A DNA stretch of 36,034 nucleotides from CAYWMQ01 sp964459635 (GTDB lineage: Bacteria > Patescibacteriota > Minisyncoccia > Phycocordibacterales > UBA12088), in assembly GCA_964459635.1 (NCBI GenBank), contig CAYWMQ010000009.1, positions 1 through 36,034 of the forward strand. The letters run 5' to 3'. The translations under genes were made by a program, and so were the position numbers. Under the pieces are notes generated by a model. It had not been told where the DNA came from. It saw only the letters and a list, made by a program, of their open reading frames with translations, and did not search any database. Below are positions 28,921 to 36,034 of this stretch, in pieces (positions within the stretch are counted from its first letter, which is position 1; each line of letters starts with the position of its first letter).

Positions 28921-29130
28921 GTGTCAAAAGAAAAACCAGCAATTTCTGTGAATATAAAAAAGTATCGTGAGAGGCTTGGTATCTCACAAGATACCCTCTC
29001 AAAGCGTGCCGACGTTGCTTTTCATACCATCGCGAAGATTGAGGCGGGATCAACTGCTGATCCTCGTATTGATACTGTGAAAAAAATTGCTGATGCTCTC
29101 GGTGTAAAGTTAGATGATTTAATCAAGTGA
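28921..29130 (+). CDS. XRE-family DNA-binding protein, 69 aa
   Basis: A small Cro/CI-type regulator that is all one helix-turn-helix domain: IKKYRERLGISQDTLSKRADVAFHTIAKIEAGSTADPRIDTVKKIADALGVKLDDLIK, with the ISQ-LSK recognition pattern and the DPRIDTVKKIADAL helix. It starts at a GTG (28921) with no upstream ATG in frame. Its TGA overlaps the GTG of the helicase gene by GTGA, so the two are translationally coupled. Such regulators often control toxic or defence genes from repeats in front of the operon, and repeated half-sites are present at 28857-28916. AT-rich like the rest of the island. Confidence 0.88.
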   Translation: MSKEKPAISVNIKKYRERLGISQDTLSKRADVAFHTIAKIEAGSTADPRIDTVKKIADALGVKLDDLIK

Positions 29131-32100
29131 AATATATGGACGATCAAAGCGGCACAATCACTAAAAAGTTCGATGGAAATCTCGCCTTCGTAAAAGATGT
29201 TGCGACATATTTTATGGATTTCCTTGAAACGGATTTTCATAAACGGAAAAATCCTAGGCGGCGAGTGCAGTTAAGAAATGGTGACAACTTGCTTGTAGCC
29301 ACACCCGTGGAAAAATATCCAAAATTTAATGGTCTGATATGGGATGCTCTTGGATCAACATTTTCTGGATCCGGCCCCATTGTCATTGAACGCGATGTAT
29401 ATAAGGGTGAAATTCCTATAAAGTTGCTTGATCTGGTAAATCTTCAAGCACAGAAGGTCCAAAAGAAAGATGTTTCCCTTGTCGTTTCTGAAGTTGCAGA
29501 AACGATTGAGAAGTCTTCGCAAATATTCCCTGACGATCGTGAGAAAGCTTTGCTCTACGTTATGGAACAAAGTGCGGAGATATTTCGCAACAAACTCGTT
29601 GCTCCATTCATGCGACATATTGAGCAACCAGTCATTAGTGCTGAACTTGCAGATGAAAATGATCTTTATCTCATGGAAAGTGAGTTAGTAGATATATTCT
29701 GCCGAACTATAGAAAACATGGTTTCGGATTCTGTCAATGAACTGTTGGTAGGAAATAAAATTGCGGTGAAAAAAATGATTGAAGGGTTACTATCTGAGAA
29801 GTTTGTATGCGATACGATTGTCTCATTTTTTGGGTCATTTGGAGTCGGTGACCTCCATACAGAATTGTTCGAACTGGAAAGGAATAGAAGCATTTTAGAT
29901 AAGCAGGACTTTTACCTGTATTTTTTCGACGTTTCGTTTCAAAACAATAAGTATCCGATCTTCTATATTCCATTACATCTATCGCGCGATGGTGACAAGT
30001 TTGCTATTGAATTTGATTCGCAGGTATACGTAAACAAAAAAGCCATTGAGTTCATTGTGCAGGAATTCAATGCCGAGACGGGTCTCGCGGGTAGTATGAA
30101 ATCAGTGAAAGAAAGAGTGATTTATATTGGCGATGGAGTTGATGATGCTCAAAAAAAGTTCCACGACATCCTCACTGAGTTTGCAAATATATTACAGCTT
30201 GACAAGCCGCCAGCATTCACAAAACATAAAACAATCTACCGCAGTAAGTGGGCAAGAATCACTAATAGTTGCTACATTGCACTATTTGATAAGGCTGACG
30301 AAGCTTTAGTTAATGATTATGAAGAGATTCTTGCACTTCTTGCTTCAGAAGACGCAGTGATTGGTGGTGCGTTTCGGGATTTAATACATGACTTCATAAA
30401 TAACGAGCCAAATCGGGTTAATCGGGTGGTTACTGACGAATGGGACTCTGCATCAACCCCCGAAAAGCTTGTATTTCAAAGTCCAATTCCGCTTAATGCG
30501 GAGCAACGGCAAATCGTCGCGGCACTCAACAAGGACGATTGCAACTATGTGACCGTAGAAGGTCCCCCTGGAACAGGTAAAAGTCATACGATTACTGCCA
30601 TTCTCTTTGACGCAATCTTGAAAGAGCAGTCTGTATTAGTTTTGTCAGATAAAAAAGAAGCTCTTGATGTTGTTGAAGATAAAATAACTGACACCTTAAA
30701 ATCTGTTCGAAAGGAGGAAAATTTCCAAAACCCGATTCTTCGTCTAGGGAAAGCGGGGAGCAATTATGCAAAAATATTATCTCCCCAGAGTATTCGCGAA
30801 ATATCAGGTTACCATAATGCACTCAGGAGTAAGTATGCGGAGTTAAAAAATGGGATTGATGACGAGATGCGCCTACTCTACAGCAGTATTAAAAATGAAA
30901 TTGAATCCAATGAACAAATTTCCATCGACGACATTTTTGAGGCTGTGGCTCATGAAAAATTACTCACAGAAAGACTGCCCGGCATCGATGTTGTGGAATT
31001 AGCGCAAAGTCCAACAATTTTCTCCCTTGCTAGGCTGGCATTTTTGGCTGAGGTCATAAATGACCTACTCACTGACCAAGAAGATGATACAGTGCGAATG
31101 GTTCGTAGGATATTCACGATTGCTCAGGATGATGTAGAACTTTCCAGTTTTATAAAACGATTGACCACCCTATCCCAAGCGTTGGACGAGATTAATGTAT
31201 TGCTCGACCGCTATCCAAATCTCCAGAGTCTGTGCAACGTATTTGAGTCGCTTAATGAGAACGATTTAAAGGACTTACGACAGTATGTAAGTCTTTATAC
31301 AAATTTGCGAATGCCCGTATTGGGTTACTTGTTGCAACGAAAAAAAATTGCAGCCGTAGATCATGATTTTAGGAATAGGTTTCCTGGTGTCAGGTTTGGT
31401 GTCGCATCAGACAATTTAGCAACCCTCACGGAGGCTGTCGATTTGTACGAGACGATTAAGCACCGTGGCAATGCGAGTGGTATTGATTATCTTGAGTTGA
31501 TACACTTTCTTCTCCAAAAGGACGAGCATCTAGAAACTGCAAGTCAGTTGGTATCACTTCTGCCGGAATTCAGCTCACTTACAGACTTCATAGACGAGTG
31601 TCCCCGTATGGCTGAGTCGTTTAGGGTGACTAAGCATGTTGGTGACATTGCGTCGTCAATGCTTTACGAACTTGATGAAATGACTCTCAACCAGCTCGAC
31701 TCGTACAACTTGGCTACTAGAAAATTAGAGGAACAATTTGGGGACATCGAAAACAGTGATTATTTGCGCACAAAGAAAAGAATTGAAGAGTATGTAACCA
31801 TGCAAATGACCTACATTCTGGATGGTCGAGTTGTTCAATTTCACGAAGAAAATGCAGCCACTGCAAAAACACTCAGAGATATCATTAAACGAAAAGGGCG
31901 GTTTCCTAAAAAAGACTTCGAAAAATTAAAGAAAGCGTTTCCGTGTATTCTTGCCGGCATCAGAGACTACGCCGAGTATATTCCACTCGAACCAGAGTTG
32001 TTTGATTTAGTAATCATTGATGAAGCATCACAAGTAAGTGTTGCACAAGCATTTCCCGCATTGATGAGGGCAAAGAAAGTGCTTATTTTTGGTGATAGAA

Positions 32101-33692
32101 AACAGTTTAGTAACATTAAGGCAACACAGGCACGTTCGGAGACCAATAAAGAATATTTAGTTCGGTTGCGCGACTCGTTTACCGTGCACGTATCAACTGA
32201 TCCCACACACCTAACTCGTCTTGAACGCTTCGATATAAAAACATCCATCTTGGAATTCTTTGAGTTCATAAGCAATTATCAATCCCAGCTGCTAAAACAT
32301 TTCCGCGGATACCGTGAATTAATATCGTATTCAAACAAGTATTTCTATAACGATAAGTTGCAGGTTATGAAAATACGATCTAAACCTGTCAATGAGATAT
32401 TAGAATTTACGGTGCTGGAAGATGCATCTGGTAGTTCCACGTTGCCGAACAGTAACGAGGCGGAAATTGATTTCATTGTTTCCGAACTTAAGAAACTGCA
32501 TGATTCCCAAATGAAGATTAGTGTGGGAATCATAACGCCACATACAAATCAACAAAAGCTATTGGTAGACAAAATCACACGTTTACCGGAGCACGACTAC
32601 TATTTCGATGATTTGAATTTAAAAATAATGACTTTTGACACATGTCAGGGTGAGGAGCGTGACCGCATCTACTATTCGATGGTTGCCAATGAGAAGTCGG
32701 ACAAATTGTGGGGTGTGTTTATAAAAAACCTCAATGATGTCGATGTTGAAGAGGAAGGAAAAATTAAGGCGCAGCGATTAAATGTTGGATTCAGTCGCGC
32801 AAAAGAAAAGATGCACTTTGTACTCAGTAAGCCAATCGAAAAATTCAACGGATCAATCGGCGAGGCATTACAGCACTATGAGTACATACGACAACAAGCA
32901 GCGACGGAGTACGACGCTACTGACACAGATGGACGTTCAGCAATGGAACCGGTAGTCCTCAACTGGTTCTATCAGACAGACTTTTGGAAAAATGTTGATA
33001 AAGACAAATGTCTCTTCCAGCCACAGTTTGAACTTGGTAAATACCTCAAGCAGCTTGATAGGAACTATACGCACCCAAATTACGTGGTCGATTTCTTGTT
33101 AGTATACAAGGATGAAAAACACCGTGATCATAAAATCGTCATTGAGTACGATGGATTTTTGGAGCACTTTGAATCGACCGATGAAACCAATGAGCTCACA
33201 TACGAACACTATTACAATGATTCTGATGTCTACAGGCAGAAAGTTCTTGAGGGCTATGGGTACAAATTCATTCGAATCAATAAGTTTAATGCGGGAGTCA
33301 ATCCAATCGAAACACTCGACACTCGTATTGTTGAACTAATAACTGAAAAGTCCTATAAGACTAGAATACTTGAGCAAGTGCAGGTAAAAGCACAGGGTTT
33401 GAGTGATCGGACGATGAAAAAATGTCCAAGCTGTTCTGAAATAAAACCGCAGTCTGATTATCGAGACAGCTCGCTCATGTCGGGGTACGGGAGAATTTGT
33501 TTGACCTGCAAATCTGCAAAACGAGAACAAAAAGTGATTCAGGAACAAGGTGCTGCGGAATTAGCAAAAAATCTCTCGTGTCCTCGTTGTAACTCTCCCA
33601 TGACTTTGCGATCTGGTAGGTACGGGAAGTTTTTTGGGTGTTCAAATTATCCACGTTGCAAGGGGACACATCAGCTACTTAAGAACACCTGA
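29127..33692 (+). CDS. SF1 helicase / PD-(D/E)XK nuclease / zinc-finger fusion, putative defence protein
   Basis: 1521 residues. 1-450: no family recognised. SF1 helicase of UPF1/DNA2 type: Q motif LNAEQRQIVAAL, Walker A GPPGTGKS (479-486), Walker B VIIDEAS (D965-E966), motif III LIFGDRKQFS, motif IV LKHFRGYRELISYSNKYFYN, motif V MTFDTCQGEERDRIYYSMV, motif VI NVGFSRAKE (about 1219-1227). The 480 residues between motifs I and II hold a large helical insert. Then a Vsr/DUF559-like nuclease: VVDFLL (D1322), KIVIEYDG (E1340, D1342), RQKVLEGYGYKFIRI. Then a four-Cys knuckle (C1433, C1436, C1458, C1461) and a topoisomerase-type zinc finger (C1485, C1488, C1505, C1511). All catalytic residues are present. 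The GTG at 29127 overlaps the regulator stop; ATG 29136 is an alternative. It is strongly AT-rich. A role against invading DNA is inferred from architecture and context. Confidence 0.88.
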   Translation: MKYMDDQSGTITKKFDGNLAFVKDVATYFMDFLETDFHKRKNPRRRVQLRNGDNLLVATPVEKYPKFNGLIWDALGSTFSGSGPIVIERDVYKGEIPIKLLDLVNLQAQKVQKKDVSLVVSEVAETIEKSSQIFPDDREKALLYVMEQSAEIFRNKLVAPFMRHIEQPVISAELADENDLYLMESELVDIFCRTIENMVSDSVNELLVGNKIAVKKMIEGLLSEKFVCDTIVSFFGSFGVGDLHTELFELERNRSILDKQDFYLYFFDVSFQNNKYPIFYIPLHLSRDGDKFAIEFDSQVYVNKKAIEFIVQEFNAETGLAGSMKSVKERVIYIGDGVDDAQKKFHDILTEFANILQLDKPPAFTKHKTIYRSKWARITNSCYIALFDKADEALVNDYEEILALLASEDAVIGGAFRDLIHDFINNEPNRVNRVVTDEWDSASTPEKLVFQSPIPLNAEQRQIVAALNKDDCNYVTVEGPPGTGKSHTITAILFDAILKEQSVLVLSDKKEALDVVEDKITDTLKSVRKEENFQNPILRLGKAGSNYAKILSPQSIREISGYHNALRSKYAELKNGIDDEMRLLYSSIKNEIESNEQISIDDIFEAVAHEKLLTERLPGIDVVELAQSPTIFSLARLAFLAEVINDLLTDQEDDTVRMVRRIFTIAQDDVELSSFIKRLTTLSQALDEINVLLDRYPNLQSLCNVFESLNENDLKDLRQYVSLYTNLRMPVLGYLLQRKKIAAVDHDFRNRFPGVRFGVASDNLATLTEAVDLYETIKHRGNASGIDYLELIHFLLQKDEHLETASQLVSLLPEFSSLTDFIDECPRMAESFRVTKHVGDIASSMLYELDEMTLNQLDSYNLATRKLEEQFGDIENSDYLRTKKRIEEYVTMQMTYILDGRVVQFHEENAATAKTLRDIIKRKGRFPKKDFEKLKKAFPCILAGIRDYAEYIPLEPELFDLVIIDEASQVSVAQAFPALMRAKKVLIFGDRKQFSNIKATQARSETNKEYLVRLRDSFTVHVSTDPTHLTRLERFDIKTSILEFFEFISNYQSQLLKHFRGYRELISYSNKYFYNDKLQVMKIRSKPVNEILEFTVLEDASGSSTLPNSNEAEIDFIVSELKKLHDSQMKISVGIITPHTNQQKLLVDKITRLPEHDYYFDDLNLKIMTFDTCQGEERDRIYYSMVANEKSDKLWGVFIKNLNDVDVEEEGKIKAQRLNVGFSRAKEKMHFVLSKPIEKFNGSIGEALQHYEYIRQQAATEYDATDTDGRSAMEPVVLNWFYQTDFWKNVDKDKCLFQPQFELGKYLKQLDRNYTHPNYVVDFLLVYKDEKHRDHKIVIEYDGFLEHFESTDETNELTYEHYYNDSDVYRQKVLEGYGYKFIRINKFNAGVNPIETLDTRIVELITEKSYKTRILEQVQVKAQGLSDRTMKKCPSCSEIKPQSDYRDSSLMSGYGRICLTCKSAKREQKVIQEQGAAELAKNLSCPRCNSPMTLRSGRYGKFFGCSNYPRCKGTHQLLKNT

Positions 33693-33742
33693 CCACTCCT
33701 TCGTGCTTTTGCTATTGTCTTTAGTGACATTTTAAAATAAGT

Positions 33743-33748
33743 GATAAT
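33743..33748 (+). promoter_or_regulatory. Putative -10 of the small membrane protein gene
   Basis: GATAAT, seven bases before the ATG at 33756. No -35 match; sequence is AT-rich, so chance is a concern. Confidence 0.4.
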
Positions 33749-33755
33749 GTAAAAT

Positions 33756-34127
33756 ATGGCGATAAGTAATCTTGATTATAAACTTCAGCCGGAACTGAAA
33801 AATGTTATTGCTGACATTGTTTCAAGACCCAATGCGCTTTCTAACAGGTATGCGAAGGCTGATTTCGGACTAAATTTTTGGGCAGAAGACTATGAAATAG
33901 AGAATTATCGATGGATTCTTGAAAGAGCAAGGATTGCTGATAAAAAGATTGCAGAGGCACACAAAAATAAATTAAATGTAGACGACCCAGAGGTATTAAA
34001 AGAAATTGCTGAAGAAGTTAGAAAAATTATTAGGGAAGAAAAAAAGGGGGGAAGTTGGATAAATTATGCCCAATATATTATCATCCCGGCACTTATTGGA
34101 ATATTTCTATATTTTGTTTTTTCATGA
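33756..34127 (+). CDS. Small tail-anchored membrane protein, 123 aa
   Basis: Not recognised. A charged, helical cytoplasmic part (YKLQPELKNVIADIV, NYRWILERARIADKKIAEAH, EVLKEIAEEVRKIIREEKK) and a single C-terminal membrane span (INYAQYIIIPALIGIFLYFVF) with almost nothing beyond it. Membrane-anchored partners are frequent in defence operons, where they act as effectors, but this protein has no domain that shows it. It lies 63 bases after the helicase gene on the same strand, with its own possible -10, and shares the island's low GC. Could be an independent passenger gene. Confidence 0.65.
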   Translation: MAISNLDYKLQPELKNVIADIVSRPNALSNRYAKADFGLNFWAEDYEIENYRWILERARIADKKIAEAHKNKLNVDDPEVLKEIAEEVRKIIREEKKGGSWINYAQYIIIPALIGIFLYFVFS

Positions 34128-34144
34128 ATGTTAGATGATTGTTT

Positions 34145-34231
34145 ATGTGGTTTAAAAGAAATTGCACAAAGTTAGTGGTTATGGTTTTCATGACCGTTGT
34201 ATTTTATCTACTAATGAACATGATGTTTTAA
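34145..34231 (+). CDS. Possible 28-aa hydrophobic peptide
   Basis: ATG at 34145 opens MWFKRNCTKLVVMVFMTVVF..., 28 residues ending in TAA: a basic N-terminus and one membrane span, the shape of small type I toxin or membrane-stress peptides. There is no clear ribosome-binding site, and AT-rich DNA produces such frames by chance. It lies 17 bases after the 123-aa gene and just before the transposase end. Confidence 0.25.
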   Translation: MWFKRNCTKLVVMVFMTVVFYLLMNMMF

Positions 34232-34276
34232 GTTCTTGTGTTATTGGGGACAGGGACAATATTCTGTGAAAACGTG

Positions 34277-34285
34277 TGGCATAGT
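34277..34285 (+). promoter_or_regulatory. Extended -10 of the transposase gene
   Basis: TG-G-CATAGT at 34277-34285, six bases before the ATG at 34292, again a leaderless arrangement. Confidence 0.55.
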
Positions 34286-34291
34286 ATTGCC

Positions 34292-34963
34292 ATGCCACGC
34301 CAAGCACGTGTGTCGGTAGCCGACACGATTTATCACGTCATAAACCGCGCGAACGGAAGAGCGCAGATATTCAGCAGTGATGCTGACTACAGTCATTTCG
34401 AATCACTACTTCTTGAGGCAAAGGAATTAACTGGTATGCGAATACTCGCATATTGCATAATGCCAAACCACTTTCACCTTGTACTCTACCCGCGAACCGA
34501 CAACGACCTTGCTGCATTCATGGGATGGCTCACGAGTACGCATGTACGGCAGTACCGCACGCGCACAGAGAGTATCGGGTATGGCCACTTGTATCAGGAC
34601 AGGTACAAGTCATTCCCGGTTGAGACAAATGAGTATGCCGTGACCGTGATTCGATACGTTGAACAGAACCCTTTACGTGCCAAGCTTGTGCAAAGAGCCG
34701 AAGGCTGGCAATGGTCGAGTCTTTGGCGAAGAGAAAAGGGGAGTGCAAAGCAGAAGAAACTGCTTGATCCGTTGCCATTTGACCTACCCACAGAGTATCT
34801 AGAGATGGTGAATGACTATACGCCAGCAGAGAAACTGGATGTTCTTCGCTATTCAGTGAACAAAGGTAAACCGTACGGCAGCAGCGAGTGGGTGGAGGAC
34901 ACGATTGAGCACTTTGGACTTGTGCATACACTGAGAGGACCTGGGCGTCCTAGACAAAGGTGA
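34292..34963 (+). CDS. REP-associated tyrosine transposase (RAYT, Y1/HUH family)
   Basis: 223 residues. MPRQARV...TIYHVINRANGRAQIF is the typical RAYT start, ILAYCIMPNHFHLVLY has the metal-binding HUH motif (H-F-H), the tyrosine-bearing helix lies around VRQYRTRTESIGYGHLYQDRYKS, and VIRYVEQNPLRAKLV is the RAYT signature. Such enzymes cut single-stranded DNA at REP-type palindromes and spread them, and normally occur one per locus. The ATG at 34292 begins the conserved domain; the ORF extends upstream into the left inverted end. The gene is complete and looks intact. Its ends also occur as a solo copy on the far side of the helicase island. Confidence 0.93.
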   Translation: MPRQARVSVADTIYHVINRANGRAQIFSSDADYSHFESLLLEAKELTGMRILAYCIMPNHFHLVLYPRTDNDLAAFMGWLTSTHVRQYRTRTESIGYGHLYQDRYKSFPVETNEYAVTVIRYVEQNPLRAKLVQRAEGWQWSSLWRREKGSAKQKKLLDPLPFDLPTEYLEMVNDYTPAEKLDVLRYSVNKGKPYGSSEWVEDTIEHFGLVHTLRGPGRPRQR

Positions 34964-35009
34964 TATTACAACATACATATGACGGGAATATTGTCCCTGT
35001 CCCCAATAA

Positions 35010-35186
35010 AAGAAGCCTAAAAACTTCTTCGGAGAACTCCTTGCGCTGCGAACGCCACGCATGGCTTAACAGAGCCATTTGTGGGGGGTGTGAGCGGTTA
35101 CCTGCACGGATATGGACAAAACAACATAAGTATGGTTACATGATTTTGAAATTGTTTTGTCGTTTCTTGTCAAGAAAGGGAAACCG
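35010..35186 (+). promoter_or_regulatory. Leader region of the 249-aa gene with a 10-bp inverted repeat
   Basis: GACAAAACAA (35115-35124) and TTGTTTTGTC (35152-35161) are perfect inverted arms 27 bases apart, ending 25 bases before the ATG at 35187. Could be an operator or an RNA hairpin. No promoter can be assigned with confidence. Confidence 0.4.
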
Positions 35187-35936
35187 ATGAGTGGTTCTAC
35201 AGACCTGTGCTGCACGAGCGGCCAGCATGACGTCGCAAATAGTATGCGGCGTGATGGCCGCGAGCGTGGCGTGAGGCGACATGACGTCCCAGACTTAGTA
35301 GGTCCGGACATCGGCTATCAGGCAGAGGACGCAACGCGTGAGACTGCAATGTTCAGCCTGAAGTTCGTCTCGTTCGTGCCCGTATCTGCAACCACAAAGC
35401 CATGGGTGGCACGGGATAGACTCTTGGACCCGCACCATGGGCCTGTGGTGCGTCGCTTTCTCAAGCTGTGCATCGGCACTGTGCGGATTGCACACCTGGA
35501 TCACACCTTCTTCGAGCGATTCGTCGACAAGATCGAACCGGCAATGTCGGCAAGCGTGTTGCGCTACTATGATCTGGATGCGCCTCTCTGTTACGTCGGT
35601 CGCTGCCAACAAGCTATGATCGTACATGAACTGGGCGGTGAAGAAGGAGCTGAAACCACGCTCGCCGCGCTGTTCTCACTCTTGTCACGGCAGGGGAAGC
35701 GTGAGGCTGGGGCTCTTATCACTGATCAACATTGCGGATGCGGACGCTGCGGCGGACATTCCGAATATGGCTACAGCCCGAATGTCTTCTACATCCGGGA
35801 CATCCATGGCGTGCTTTGTTCGGTGCGTGTAGCTTGGGTCCACGATGGTTGGTGCGTCTACGCCCACCCCGTTGATCAGGCGGCAAACTCATGGGTACCG
35901 AGGGGTCGCGTGTTCGCTCCCTATCGCTTGTCCTGA
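35187..35936 (+). CDS. Conserved hypothetical protein, 249 aa (CPR-type)
   Basis: No family name known to me. The C-terminal end, with SPNVFYIRDIHGVLCSVRVAWVHD, then GWCVYAHPVD and WVPRGRVFAPYR, looks like a short beta domain that I have seen at the end of many Parcubacteria hypothetical proteins, where N-terminal parts differ. Before it is a cysteine/histidine cluster HCGCGRCGGH that could bind a metal. The N-terminal part (TKPWVARDRLLDPHHGPVVRRFLK, LDHTFFERFVDKIEPAMSASVLRYYDL) is mixed alpha/beta. The ATG at 35187 is preferred because an AAAGGG stands 8 bases upstream. GC content returns to the chromosomal level here, so the gene lies outside the island. Confidence 0.7.
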   Translation: MSGSTDLCCTSGQHDVANSMRRDGRERGVRRHDVPDLVGPDIGYQAEDATRETAMFSLKFVSFVPVSATTKPWVARDRLLDPHHGPVVRRFLKLCIGTVRIAHLDHTFFERFVDKIEPAMSASVLRYYDLDAPLCYVGRCQQAMIVHELGGEEGAETTLAALFSLLSRQGKREAGALITDQHCGCGRCGGHSEYGYSPNVFYIRDIHGVLCSVRVAWVHDGWCVYAHPVDQAANSWVPRGRVFAPYRLS

Positions 35937-36034
35937 AACGATCTGACCCACGCCAGTGGCACTGCTGCGCCGTTATTGGGGCACAATATTCATATCGCAC
36001 AGCGCACGGTTGAAATGCAGACGCGGCGAATGTT

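Larger units (their letters stand above)
34241..35009 (+). mobile_element. REP-associated transposase unit with 24-bp inverted ends
   Basis: The left end (34241-34264, starting TTATTGGGGACAGGGACAAT) and right end (34986-35009) are perfect 24-bp inverted repeats around a single Y1-type transposase gene. The right flank inside the unit (34962-34985) also matches the solo copy at 28457. Confidence 0.85.

Noticed and set aside
1..36034. CRISPR array or cas genes
   Set aside because: No regularly spaced short direct repeats with unique spacers; the tandem array at 1-338 has no spacers and is tRNA-derived.
1..36034. rRNA genes, replication origin
   Set aside because: No stretch resembles 16S, 23S or 5S rRNA, and no DnaA-box cluster or dnaA gene was seen despite the presence of parB.

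Overview
The window looks like chromosome from a small-genome bacterium of the Candidate Phyla Radiation (Patescibacteria, probably a Parcubacteria-type lineage). This rests on gene style: a VirB2-like pilin fused to an M15-type peptidase, a Mur ligase with a short N-terminus, a compact mraZ cluster without mraY, many leaderless promoters and very tight tRNA/gene packing. No rRNA or taxonomic marker was compared, so it is inference. The standard code fits, with TGA as stop.

Layout. 1-760: tRNA-Leu(UAA) with two degenerate tandem copies, csaA and tRNA-Cys. 880-2348: rbfA and the 3' part of infB, cut by a true gap. 2451-6441: cysteine desulfurase and clpB. 6650-8110: small unknown genes. 8162-12695: a 4.2-kb segment between two perfect 181-bp direct repeats, the second ending inside tRNA-Tyr. 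It carries a CYTH protein, an apparently circularly permuted radical SAM protein, a dTMP-kinase-like protein, a GreA-like protein, a phosphoglycerate-mutase-like protein and a membrane protein whose frame suggests a -1 frameshift. 12774-13568: a LAGLIDADG endonuclease touching tRNA-Tyr. 13649-18535: pilin-peptidase, rpmG, tRNA-Trp, xseA-xseB, miaA (with an in-frame palindromic insert) and a phosphoribosyltransferase. 18731-22122: a tRNA-Leu relic, tRNA-Leu(CAA), parB and a RelA/SpoT enzyme. 22228-27437: mraZ-rsmH-ftsL-pbp-murF, preceded by MraZ boxes. 27468-28021: a small gene and tRNA-Glu. 28021-28820: gene-free, rich in palindromes. 28921-34231: an AT-rich island with an XRE regulator, a 1521-residue SF1 helicase/PD-(D/E)XK nuclease/zinc-finger protein and a small membrane protein. 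34241-35009: a REP-associated transposase unit with 24-bp inverted ends. 35187-35936: an unknown gene.

The best candidate for an undescribed system is the regulator-helicase-nuclease-membrane protein island. It differs sharply from its surroundings in base composition and is flanked by RAYT-type repeats, so a mobile defence role is a reasonable inference. The permuted radical SAM protein and the frameshift candidate lie within the segment bounded by the direct repeats.

Four runs of 100 N are scaffold joins. Three (14140, 20266, 26067) are flanked by exact 55-bp duplications, so the contigs overlap; removing 155 bases at each restores one open frame for the pilin-peptidase, parB and murF. The fourth (2349) is a real gap of unknown size.
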